Below, piece by piece: positions 5,272 through 11,759 of a DNA stretch of 11,759 nucleotides (within the stretch, counting starts at the first letter, position 1; the number at the start of each line of letters is the position of its first letter). Location: the NCBI GenBank assembly GCA_964604465.1, contig CAZRYZ010000042.1, positions 1 to 11,759 of the forward strand, given 5' to 3'. Under the pieces are notes generated by a model. That model was given only the letters and a program-made list of their open reading frames with translations. It made no database searches and was not told where the DNA came from. The DNA comes from Fluviibacter sp964604465 (lineage in GTDB: Bacteria; Pseudomonadota; Gammaproteobacteria; Burkholderiales; Rhodocyclaceae). The translations under genes were made by a program, and so were the position numbers.

Positions 5272-6042
5272 ATGTCCGTGGCGCCCGCTTCCACCCAATC
5301 GCATGCCTCTTCCGGCCCCCGGGAACGCTGGTTTCCGAAGCCGCTGGGGTGGCGACTCCTGTTATCGGATCGACTCCTCTGGTTGGCCGTGGGTCTTTCG
5401 TTCCTGGCGCACCTGGTGCTACTGGCCCCCCGCTATGGCATTCAGCTGCCTCAGCCCGGCGACAAGTCGCTGATGGTGTCCTTCCGCACGCTCGGTGAGC
5501 CCTTACAGAAAGCATCCTCCGCGCCACAAAATCATGCGGCAGACCGGCAGGCCAACGCTCTGAAAACGCCGGCCGAGCTCCGGAAATCGCCCACCCCTGC
5601 GGCACCGTCCCCTTCTGCATCTCCTGCACAAGCGATCGCACAACCTGCATTGCAACCATCGTCGGGAGCGCCCGCCATGATCGCCGGCGGTCGACGGGTC
5701 ACGCTGACGCCCGGCATGAAAGACTACCGCTACAGCCAGTATCTGGAGGACTGGCGGCGCAAGGTTGAACGCATTGGCGCGATGAACTATCCCGAAGAGG
5801 CACGTGGACAGTTTTTCGGATCACTGGTGCTCTCTGTCGCTCTACGCCCGGATGGCAGCATCGACCGGATCGTCATCGTGCGTTCATCGGGCAACAAGAT
5901 TCTCGATGATGCGGCTAAACGCATCGTGATGATGGCATCACCGTTCGCCCCTTTCCCACCGGATATCCGCAAGGAAACCGATTACCTCGACATCACGCGC
6001 ACCTGGAAATTCACCCGGGGCAATGCACTGGAGACGCGATGA
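5272..6042 (+). CDS. TonB C-terminal-domain (energy transducer-like) protein
   Basis: The 256-residue protein has TonB architecture. A short cytoplasmic N-terminus with basic residues is followed by one membrane anchor at about 35-53 with a conserved-type SFLAHLVLL core. Next is a periplasmic linker rich in Pro, Ala and Ser (about 85-136), and then a TonB C-terminal domain at about 155-250 containing YPEEARG at 173-179, a VALRPDGSI turn at 189-197 and RSSGNKILDDAA at 204-215. TonB proteins carry energy from ExbB/ExbD to outer-membrane receptors, but no exbB, exbD or receptor gene is here, and a structural or envelope role is equally possible. Its last codon overlaps the aroE start (ATGA), so the two are translationally coupled. 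A promoter sits immediately upstream, and no Shine-Dalgarno is seen. A TonB-like gene ahead of aroE-mtgA is, from memory, a betaproteobacterial feature. Confidence 0.85.
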   Translation: MSVAPASTQSHASSGPRERWFPKPLGWRLLLSDRLLWLAVGLSFLAHLVLLAPRYGIQLPQPGDKSLMVSFRTLGEPLQKASSAPQNHAADRQANALKTPAELRKSPTPAAPSPSASPAQAIAQPALQPSSGAPAMIAGGRRVTLTPGMKDYRYSQYLEDWRRKVERIGAMNYPEEARGQFFGSLVLSVALRPDGSIDRIVIVRSSGNKILDDAAKRIVMMASPFAPFPPDIRKETDYLDITRTWKFTRGNALETR

Positions 6043-6914
6043 CCCTCATCCACAGCATCGACCGCTATGCCGTTCTGGGGCATCCGGTGCACCACTCGCT
6101 CTCTCCGGCCATTCACGCGGCCTTTGCCGCACAGACGGCGCAGCATCTCAGCTATGAGGCGCTGGATATCCGCCCGGATGATTTCGCAAGTACCTTGCAT
6201 CGGCTCCCCCAAGAAGGCTACTGCGGCGTCAACATTACCGTGCCCCACAAAGAAGCCGCCTGGGCTTTCGCACAGGCGCATGGCAGACTCAGTGAACGCG
6301 CCGCTCTCGCCGGCGCCGTGAATACGCTTGCCTGGCAACCGGCGGGGCTGCTTGGCGACAACACCGATGGCCAGGGCCTACTCAACGATCTGCAACAACG
6401 CCATGGTCTGGAACTGTCCGGAAAGCGGATTCTATTACTGGGTGCCGGCGGTGCGACCCGTGGCGTTCTTCTGCCTCTACTCGCTGCCCAGCCCGGTGCT
6501 CTGCTCATCGCCAACCGGACCGCCGACAAGGCGCATCAGCTCGCCGCGCTGTTTGCCCCCCATGCCGGCTCAACCCGACTGGCGGGCTGCGGACTAGAGG
6601 AGATCGCTACTCTCATCGCCCAGCAAAACCCCTTTGATCTCGTCATCAACGCGACCAGCGCCAGCCTCGGCGGTGAGGCTATTACCCTGCCGGCGAACAC
6701 ACTAGGCGCAGATGGATTTGCCTACGACATGATGTACGGCAAAACTCTCACGCCTTTTCTGGCATCACAACAGATCGCCGGGACCAAGCACCTCGCCGAT
6801 GGCCTAGGTATGCTGGTCGAACAGGCTGCTGTCGCTTTTGAACTCTGGCGCGGCGTTCGACCAGCGTCACAACCGGTCTACGAGCACCTGCGGGCGCGCC
6901 TGGCCCAACCCTGA
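6039..6914 (+). CDS. aroE: Shikimate dehydrogenase (NADP+)
   Basis: AroE reduces 3-dehydroshikimate to shikimate with NADPH in the chorismate/aromatic amino acid pathway (cytoplasm). The 291-residue protein is complete. The substrate-binding HSLSP is at 19-23, NITVPHK at 65-71 supplies the catalytic Lys71, and GDNTDG at 106-111 supplies the catalytic Asp110. The Rossmann glycine loop GAGGATRG is at 135-142, and the NADP-selective NRT with following basic residues is at 159-161. YDMMYGK is at 229-235 and GLGMLVEQAA at 255-264 with the shikimate-contacting Gln262. The start codon overlaps the stop of the TonB-like gene (ATGA), and mtgA follows after 16 nt. The NRT motif argues for AroE rather than NAD-preferring YdiB or quinate homologues. 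No anomalies. Confidence 0.97.
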   Translation: MTLIHSIDRYAVLGHPVHHSLSPAIHAAFAAQTAQHLSYEALDIRPDDFASTLHRLPQEGYCGVNITVPHKEAAWAFAQAHGRLSERAALAGAVNTLAWQPAGLLGDNTDGQGLLNDLQQRHGLELSGKRILLLGAGGATRGVLLPLLAAQPGALLIANRTADKAHQLAALFAPHAGSTRLAGCGLEEIATLIAQQNPFDLVINATSASLGGEAITLPANTLGADGFAYDMMYGKTLTPFLASQQIAGTKHLADGLGMLVEQAAVAFELWRGVRPASQPVYEHLRARLAQP

Positions 6915-6930
6915 ACCTGGTACGAAACTC

Positions 6931-7638
6931 ATGAGTCGCCCTAAAGCACGCTGGGGTATCCGGTTGCTGACATGGCTGCTGGGGATCCTCCTCGGTACGC
7001 AGCTCTGGTTTTTCGGCTGGGTTCTGGTCTGGCGTGTGACCGAACCCGGACCCACCCAGTTCATGAAGATTCGTCTCGCTGAGTTGCAGCAAAAAAACCC
7101 TGGCGCACATCTGCAACAGCAGTGGGTGCCCTATGGACAGATTTCGGCGAGTCTCAAAAGGGCGCTGGTTGCCGCCGAAGACAGCAAGTTCATGCAACAC
7201 CACGGCTTTGATTTCGACGGGATGCAGAAGGCGCTGGAAAGAAACGAGAAACGGGGACGTATCGCGGCAGGCGGCTCGACCATCACCCAGCAACTCGCCA
7301 AAAACCTCTTTCTCTGGCCGGAGAAAAGCCTGCTGCGCAAAGGGCAAGAGGCAGTCATTACACTCATGATTGAAACCACCTGGAGCAAACGGCGCATTCT
7401 CGAGGTCTACATGAACGAGATCGAGTGGGGCACAGGAATTTTCGGTGCAGAGGCCGCTGCCCGACATTATTTTGGTATTCCGGCGTCAGCGCTAAGTGAC
7501 TATCAGGCCGCGATGCTGGCCGCCATGGTGCCAAGCCCCCAGTACTACGACCGCAAGGGCGAGACGGAAGGCCTATTACGACAGACCGAGGTCATCCTGG
7601 AGCGCATGAACAAGGTGGCGATTCCGGCTAATCGCTAG
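6931..7638 (+). CDS. mtgA: Monofunctional biosynthetic peptidoglycan transglycosylase
   Basis: MtgA polymerises lipid II into glycan strands on the periplasmic side of the inner membrane. From the ATG at 6931 it is 235 residues, the normal size. A basic N-terminus and one membrane anchor (about 11-33) precede a GT51 domain. AAEDSKFMQHHGFD at 81-94 contains catalytic Glu83, GGSTITQQLAKNLFL is at 114-128, RKGQE at 136-140 carries the second conserved Glu, and the segment RRILEVYMNEIEWG is at 154-167. There is no transpeptidase domain, which separates it from class A PBPs. An upstream in-frame start inside aroE would add residues unlike the family and is rejected. It is the last gene of the rightward operon and meets an NlpC/P60 lipoprotein gene tail to tail 18 nt later. 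No terminator hairpin is evident between them. Confidence 0.96.
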   Translation: MSRPKARWGIRLLTWLLGILLGTQLWFFGWVLVWRVTEPGPTQFMKIRLAELQQKNPGAHLQQQWVPYGQISASLKRALVAAEDSKFMQHHGFDFDGMQKALERNEKRGRIAAGGSTITQQLAKNLFLWPEKSLLRKGQEAVITLMIETTWSKRRILEVYMNEIEWGTGIFGAEAAARHYFGIPASALSDYQAAMLAAMVPSPQYYDRKGETEGLLRQTEVILERMNKVAIPANR

Positions 7639-7656
7639 CACGGCAAAGGCGTCGAC

Positions 7657-8202
7657 TCAGTCGAAGTAGGTGCGCGCCTCTTCGAAACGCATCGCAAACC
7701 AGCCCTGATCCAGCCGCTCGATACGCACTTTGCCGCGACTGTTCGGCGCATGCACGAAGCGCTGATCCCCGATGTAGATGCCGACGTGGGAATAACTGTA
7801 CCCCCGCGTATTGAAGAACAGGAGATCACCCGGCCGCACGGCTTCGGGAGGAATCGACTTGCCACGCTTGGCCATGTCCCGGGCGCTGCCTTTGAGCGGA
7901 TAATCGGCGCCCTGCTTGTAGAGCCAGCTCACCATCCCGCTGCAATCCAGGCCGGCCTCCGGATTCTTGCCACCAAACTTATAACCGGTGTCTAGCAGGT
8001 GCATGGCCATAATCGTGACCTCCTGCCCCTGCGGGCCCGGTGCCAGATTATCGCCACCAAAGCGGGTCACGTTCTTTTGCCCACCCGAACTGGCACAACC
8101 GCTCAGGATCAGCGCACACAATCCCAGCAGGATCCAGCCTGCCCAATGGATCCAGAGCTGCTCCATTTGCGGGGAGCGATATGATTGTGCCGGTAACCTC
8201 AT
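7657..8202 (-). CDS. NlpC/P60 family lipoprotein, putative peptidoglycan endopeptidase
   Basis: This 181-residue predicted lipoprotein has a signal peptide with lipobox LSGC (acylated Cys36, +2 Ala, so outer-membrane sorting is expected). The NlpC/P60 cysteine peptidase domain follows: GLDCSGM at 85-90 gives nucleophile Cys87, SHVGIYIG at 138-145 gives His139, and FVHAPNSRG at 149-157 gives the third polar residue His151. Members cleave peptide stems of peptidoglycan (D-Glu/mDAP-type bonds), similar to E. coli Spr/MepS or NlpC. The start is uncertain. The ATG at 8202 gives a basic n-region (Arg2, Arg9), while an internal ATG at 8166 would give a shorter, uncharged one of 169 residues in total. 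Neither has a Shine-Dalgarno. It is convergent with mtgA and divergent from gabD. Confidence 0.9.
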   Translation of the reverse strand: MRLPAQSYRSPQMEQLWIHWAGWILLGLCALILSGCASSGGQKNVTRFGGDNLAPGPQGQEVTIMAMHLLDTGYKFGGKNPEAGLDCSGMVSWLYKQGADYPLKGSARDMAKRGKSIPPEAVRPGDLLFFNTRGYSYSHVGIYIGDQRFVHAPNSRGKVRIERLDQGWFAMRFEEARTYFD

Positions 8203-8216
8203 GTTGGTAGAGTGTG

Positions 8217-8229
8217 GCGCAGGATGCGC
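8217..8229. repeat. Short palindrome GCGCA-GGA-TGCGC between the lipoprotein gene and gabD
   Basis: A perfect 5-3-5 inverted repeat lies 15 nt upstream of the lipoprotein start and 60 nt upstream of gabD, in the 86-nt divergent region. It could be an operator. In such a GC-rich sequence a 5-bp arm can arise by chance, so the call is weak. No convincing -35/-10 pair was found for either gene. Confidence 0.25.
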
Positions 8230-8288
8230 AGCAAATCAAGTTGTTATGTCGCGCGCCAAATAACCTCTCCCCTTCAACGGAATTTGCC

Positions 8289-9776
8289 ATGCCCGCCTCA
8301 CTGACGAACTCGCCCAACCCACTGTCTCGCATCCAGGACGAAACCCTGCTCCAGACTGGCGCCTACATCAATGGCGCGTGGCACCAGAACGGACGACAAT
8401 TTACCGTGACCGACCCGGGCACCGGCAACGAGATTGCCCGGATTTGCAATGGCGGGGCAGATGAAACGCAGTTAGCCATCACTGCAGCAGAAGCGGCCTT
8501 CCCGGCATGGCGCAGAGAAACTGCGCGCAACCGTTCAACGATTTTGCGACGCTGGTTTGAGCTCATACAGTCGCATCGTGACGATCTGGCCACCCTGATT
8601 ACGGCCGAGGGCGGCAAACCCTATGCCGAAGCGATTGGCGAAGTCGCCTACGCGGCTTCCTTTGTCGAATGGTTCGCCGAAGAGGCACGGCGTATTAACG
8701 GCGAGATTGTGCCCGCCAACACGGCCGACAAACGTCTGCTGGTCACCCGTGAACCGGTCGGTGTCTGTGCCGCCATCACGCCCTGGAATTTTCCGGCCGC
8801 GATGATTACACGCAAGGTGGCTCCGGCGCTTGCTGTGGGCTGCACAGTTGTCGTCAAACCGGCCGAGCAAACGCCACTCACCGCATTAGCGCTCGCCGTT
8901 CTGGCAGAACGTGCCGGCATTCCGCCGGGGGTTTTCAATGTCGTCACCGGTGATGCCGATGCCTCCCCCGAAATCGGCGGTGCGCTGACTGCCGACTCGC
9001 GTGTGCGCAAGCTGTCTTTTACCGGCTCCACCCAGGTCGGGCGCCTGCTCATGGCACAGTCGGCCCCCACCCTCAAGCGCCTCTCGCTGGAGTTGGGCGG
9101 TAACGCCCCGTTTATCGTCTTTGCTGACGCGGATCTGGATGCGGCCGTCGAGGGCGCCATTGCCTCTAAGTATCGCAACAGCGGACAGACCTGTGTCTGT
9201 GCCAATCGCTTCTTTGTTCACGCTGATGTCATGGATGCCTTTGCCGAAAAGCTGGCGGCACGCGTTGCGGCACTTCCCGTGGGTTACGGGTTTGATCAGG
9301 GCGTTCAGATCGGTCCGCTGATTGATGCGGCCGGGCTGGCCAAGGTCGAAGCGCTCCTCGATGACGCCGTTGGCAAAGGCGCCCGCATTGTCTGTGGTGG
9401 CAGCCCTGATGCCCGGGGTGGCCTCTACTTTCAGCCCACCATCATCAAAGGCGTGCGGGAAGACATGCGCATGATGCATGAAGAGATCTTCGGCCCCGTG
9501 GCACCCCTTTTCTCATTCACCACCGAGGAAGAGGCTGTCCGCATGGCCAACGCCACCGAATTCGGCCTGGCCTCCTACTTTTACACCCGCGATGCCTCGC
9601 GCATCTTCCGGGTCTCGGAAGAGCTCGAATACGGCATGGTAGGCGTGAATACTGGCCTCATGTCGAGCGAGGTCGCCCCCTTCGGTGGCGTCAAGCAATC
9701 CGGTTTTGGTCGCGAAGGTTCAGTACACGGCGTGGATGAGTACCTCGCCTACAAATACACCTGCCTCGGACTGTAA
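8289..9776 (+). CDS. gabD: NAD(P)+-dependent succinate-semialdehyde dehydrogenase
   Basis: This 495-residue cytoplasmic aldehyde dehydrogenase oxidises succinate semialdehyde to succinate, the last step of GABA catabolism. Family landmarks: TPWNFP at 164-169 (oxyanion Asn167), VVKPAEQTP at 188-196 (cofactor), FTGSTQVG at 244-251, LELGGN at 267-272 (general base Glu268) and GQTCVCANR at 299-307 (nucleophile Cys302, with Cys304 that could form the redox-switch disulfide described in human SSADH). The C-terminal block SSEVAPFGGVKQSGFGREGS and the ending YTCLGL are typical of GabD rather than generic ALDHs. The start at 8289 is chosen because the family N-terminus aligns there; an earlier in-frame start at 8214 adds 25 unrelated residues. 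A weak CGGA Shine-Dalgarno lies about 8 nt upstream. No gabT or transporter is adjacent. Its stop directly abuts that of rng. Confidence 0.93.
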   Translation: MPASLTNSPNPLSRIQDETLLQTGAYINGAWHQNGRQFTVTDPGTGNEIARICNGGADETQLAITAAEAAFPAWRRETARNRSTILRRWFELIQSHRDDLATLITAEGGKPYAEAIGEVAYAASFVEWFAEEARRINGEIVPANTADKRLLVTREPVGVCAAITPWNFPAAMITRKVAPALAVGCTVVVKPAEQTPLTALALAVLAERAGIPPGVFNVVTGDADASPEIGGALTADSRVRKLSFTGSTQVGRLLMAQSAPTLKRLSLELGGNAPFIVFADADLDAAVEGAIASKYRNSGQTCVCANRFFVHADVMDAFAEKLAARVAALPVGYGFDQGVQIGPLIDAAGLAKVEALLDDAVGKGARIVCGGSPDARGGLYFQPTIIKGVREDMRMMHEEIFGPVAPLFSFTTEEEAVRMANATEFGLASYFYTRDASRIFRVSEELEYGMVGVNTGLMSSEVAPFGGVKQSGFGREGSVHGVDEYLAYKYTCLGL

Positions 9777-11237
9777 TCAGAGTAAAACGATATCGTATTG
9801 CTCCGGCCCATACCCCGACTCACCCTGAAGTGAAATCGGCTTACCGATAAAGTCGGAAGCCATTGCAAGCGCCTGTTCTTCTTCCTCGAGAAAAAGATCG
9901 ACCACCTTCTGGCTGGCAATAACCCGATACTCCCGGGCCGCGAATTGACGTGACTCACGAACCAGTTCGCGAAGAATCTCATAGCAGACCGTCCGCGCTG
10001 TCTTGACCTGCCCGCGGCCATCGCAAGTCGGACAGCTTTCGCAGAGAACGCGCGCCAGCGATTCGCGCGTCCGCTTGCGGGTCATTTCAACCAACCCCAG
10101 CGCCGTAAATCCGTTCACGGTCATGCGCATGTGATCCCGACTCAGGCATTTACGCAGCTCGGCGAGCACGGCTTCCTGATGATCCGGCTGATCCATGTCG
10201 ATGAAATCGAGAATGATGATGCCACCGAGGTTGCGTAAGCGCAGCTGCCGGGCAATTGCCTGGGCAGCCTCCAGGTTGGTCTTGAAGACGGTCTCATCAA
10301 AATTACGGACCCCGACAAATCCACCGGTGTTCACGTCGACCGTGGTCATGGCCTCCGTCTGGTCGATGATCAGATAACCGCCGGATTTGAGATCAACACG
10401 TCGCGCCAGAGCCCGCTGGATCTCTTCCTCCACACCATACAGATCAAAGAGGGTGCGCGCATCGTTGTAATGCTCTAGCAGGCCGGTAATGCCCGGCACA
10501 TAAAGCCGTGAGAATTCCTGCAGCTTCTGGAAAGTCTCGCGCGAATCGACCAGAATGCGCTCGGTCTCGGAGTCCGCAAAGTCGCGCAGCACGCGCTGCG
10601 CCAGTGAGAGATCCTGGTAGATCAATGAGGGCGTGGGCGCCGCGGTGATCTGCTGGCGGATATCGTTCCAGATCTTGCGCAGGTAGGTGATGTCGTCCTG
10701 CAGTGACGCATCATCCGCGGTTTCGGCGATCGTCCGCAAGATAAAGCCACCCGTTTCATCGGCGGGCACCAGTTGCGTCAGCCGCTCACGCAAGACCTCC
10801 CGCTCGGCCTCATCGATGCGCTGGGAAATCCCGATGTGCTTTTCATGGGGCAGATAGACCAGCATCCGGCCGGCAATCGATACCTGTGTCGACAGGCGGG
10901 CGCCTTTGGTCCCGATCGGATCCTTGATCACCTGCACGAGAAGCGTTTGTCCTTCGTTGAGGACGTTTTCGATGGGCTGCGTCTCCCGACTCGCCGGGTC
11001 GCCTATGCGGGCCTGCCAGATATCGGCTACATGCAGAAAGGCGCTGCGCTCGAGCCCGATATCCACAAATGCCGACTGCATCCCGGGTAGGATGCGGACT
11101 ACCCGGCCCAGATAGACGTTGCCGACCAGGCCCCGGGTGGCGTGACGCTCAACGTGCAATTCCTGAACAACGCCCTGCTCGAGAATGGCCACCCGCGTCT
11201 CTTGCGGGGTGAAATTGATAAGGATGCTCTCAGCCAT
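9777..11237 (-). CDS. rng: Ribonuclease G
   Basis: RNase G is an endonuclease of the RNase E/G family that matures the 5' end of 16S rRNA and cuts some mRNAs in AU-rich single-stranded regions. The 486-residue protein is full length (E. coli about 489) and lacks the long scaffold tail of RNase E. An S1 domain spans about 36-125. The catalytic core has TTVDVNTGGFVG at 298-309 (metal ligand Asp301) and ILDFIDM at 342-348 (Asp344). The Zn-link CPTC is at 402-405, and the small helical C-terminal domain ends in YDIVLL. The start ATG at 11237 gives the canonical MAESILINFTPQETRVA opening, with no Shine-Dalgarno. In many betaproteobacteria rng follows maf; here it is alone, divergent from yegQ and tail to tail with gabD. 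Confidence 0.96.
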   Translation of the reverse strand: MAESILINFTPQETRVAILEQGVVQELHVERHATRGLVGNVYLGRVVRILPGMQSAFVDIGLERSAFLHVADIWQARIGDPASRETQPIENVLNEGQTLLVQVIKDPIGTKGARLSTQVSIAGRMLVYLPHEKHIGISQRIDEAEREVLRERLTQLVPADETGGFILRTIAETADDASLQDDITYLRKIWNDIRQQITAAPTPSLIYQDLSLAQRVLRDFADSETERILVDSRETFQKLQEFSRLYVPGITGLLEHYNDARTLFDLYGVEEEIQRALARRVDLKSGGYLIIDQTEAMTTVDVNTGGFVGVRNFDETVFKTNLEAAQAIARQLRLRNLGGIIILDFIDMDQPDHQEAVLAELRKCLSRDHMRMTVNGFTALGLVEMTRKRTRESLARVLCESCPTCDGRGQVKTARTVCYEILRELVRESRQFAAREYRVIASQKVVDLFLEEEEQALAMASDFIGKPISLQGESGYGPEQYDIVLL

Positions 11238-11271
11238 AGGTAAAATACGCTCTCAACCTCAGCATTCTACT
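11238..11271. promoter_or_regulatory. Short divergent promoter region between rng and yegQ
   Basis: Only 34 nt separate the two divergent start codons. On the plus strand TAAAAT (11241-11246) is a plausible -10 for yegQ; the best -35 candidate, TTGATA (11215-11220), has an overlong 20-nt spacer. On the minus strand TAGAAT (11269-11264) is a plausible -10 for rng, and its -35 would fall inside yegQ. Neither gene has a clear Shine-Dalgarno. The two promoters would overlap and might compete. Confidence 0.35.
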
Positions 11272-11759
11272 ATGTCAAAACCCACCGAACTCCTCGCTCC
11301 CGCCGGATCACTCACCATGATGCGCAAGGCCTTTGCCTTCGGTGCTGATGCCGTCTATGCCGGTCAGCCCCGTTACAGCCTTCGCGTCCGCAACAACGAA
11401 TTCAGTACCCTCGCGTCACTTCAGGAGGGGATCGATGAAGCGCATGCCCTGCGCAAAGCGTTCTATGTGGTCAGCAATATCTCCCCCCACAACGCCAAGC
11501 TCAAGACCTATCTGGATGACATGGCGCCCGTCGTCGCCCTCAAACCCGACGCCCTGATCATGGCTGATCCGGGTCTGATCGACATGGTGCGAGAACGCTT
11601 TCCCGAGATGCCGGTGCATCTTTCGGTCCAGGCCAATACCGTGAACTGGGCTACCGTCCGCTTCTGGGGGAAGATGGGCATCAGCCGGGTGATTCTGTCA
11701 CGCGAGCTCTCCCTCGACGAAGTAGCGGAGATTCGCCAGCGCTGTCCGGAAATGGAGCT
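11272..11759 (+). CDS. yegQ: U32 family protein YegQ/TrhP (tRNA hydroxylation), 3' truncated by window
   Basis: The first 162 codons are in the window. The protein opens MSKPTELLAPAGSLTMMRKAF and continues with GADAVYAGQPRYSLRVRNNEF at about 24-44, EAHALRKAFYVVSNISPHNAKLK at about 56-78, and HLSVQANTVNWATVRFW at about 116-132. These are very close to E. coli YegQ as I remember it, and the QPRYSLRVRNNEF block separates YegQ from the related UbiU, UbiV and RlhA. YegQ (TrhP) takes part in prephenate-dependent hydroxylation of U34 in certain tRNAs, giving 5-hydroxyuridine. The older annotation is peptidase U32, although peptidase activity is doubtful. The cysteines expected to bind an Fe-S cluster lie beyond the window. 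It is divergent from rng. The start has no Shine-Dalgarno but matches the family. Confidence 0.93.
   Translation, partial: MSKPTELLAPAGSLTMMRKAFAFGADAVYAGQPRYSLRVRNNEFSTLASLQEGIDEAHALRKAFYVVSNISPHNAKLKTYLDDMAPVVALKPDALIMADPGLIDMVRERFPEMPVHLSVQANTVNWATVRFWGKMGISRVILSRELSLDEVAEIRQRCPEME

Noticed and set aside
4843..5304. Minus-strand open frames of 124-153 codons opposite the exonuclease tail
   Set aside because: Ser/Ala- or Arg-rich shadow frames of the low-complexity Ala/Glu tail, with no homology or ribosome site.
6748..7467. Minus-strand open frame of 239 codons opposite aroE/mtgA
   Set aside because: Long but antisense to two genes with full catalytic motifs; its translation is not recognisable.
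8214..8288. Earlier in-frame start for gabD
   Set aside because: It adds 25 residues unlike the family and begins inside the divergent intergenic region near the palindrome.
1..11759. CRISPR arrays, transposon ends, tRNA or rRNA genes, phage genes
   Set aside because: No regularly spaced direct repeats, transposase-like protein, cloverleaf or rRNA-like sequence was seen on reading both strands by eye.

Overview
The window looks like an ordinary chromosomal segment of a GC-rich proteobacterium, most likely a betaproteobacterium. The run uppP / RNase II-family exonuclease / TonB-like protein / aroE / mtgA is, from memory, an arrangement common in Burkholderiales and relatives. The protein families (YegQ/TrhP-type U32 protein, RNase G, GabD) fit too. 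The exact genus cannot be told from the sequence. No mobile element, CRISPR array, tRNA or rRNA gene was seen.

Layout. (1) Positions 1-1497, minus strand: a two-gene operon running off the left edge. A circularly permuted ATP-grasp protein comes first, then the start of an alpha-E (DUF403) protein. This pair belongs to a widespread, poorly characterised module whose other usual members (a transglutaminase-like protein and the proteasome-like peptidase Anbu) would lie beyond the edge. (2) Positions 1498-1727: a divergent control region, the most interesting part of the window. Facing the ATP-grasp gene it carries a near-consensus sigma-54 promoter. Upstream are two NtrC-type dyads (GCACY-N5-GGTGC) centred 30 bp apart, at about -105 and -135, with a separate perfect palindrome between enhancer and promoter. 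This is the geometry of a nitrogen-regulated (NtrBC/RpoN) operon. (3) Positions 1728-2198, plus: a small K+ channel-like membrane protein. (4) Positions 2308-7638, plus: five tightly packed genes, uppP, RNB exonuclease, TonB-like, aroE and mtgA. uppP and mtgA both serve peptidoglycan synthesis, aroE aromatic biosynthesis, and the exonuclease RNA decay. (5) Positions 7657-8202, minus: an NlpC/P60 lipoprotein (peptidoglycan hydrolase), convergent with mtgA. (6) Positions 8289-9776, plus: gabD. (7) Positions 9777-11237, minus: rng (RNase G), whose stop codon directly abuts that of gabD. (8) Positions 11272 to the right edge, plus: a yegQ/trhP-type U32 gene, divergent from rng.

Most genes are complete, conserved housekeeping genes with intact catalytic motifs. 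Many starts lack a clear Shine-Dalgarno sequence, and at least one promoter (TonB-like gene) is placed so that its transcript would begin at or next to the start codon. The novelty is mainly regulatory: inferred nitrogen control of the ATP-grasp/alpha-E module, next to divergent channel-gene signals in the same 230 bp.
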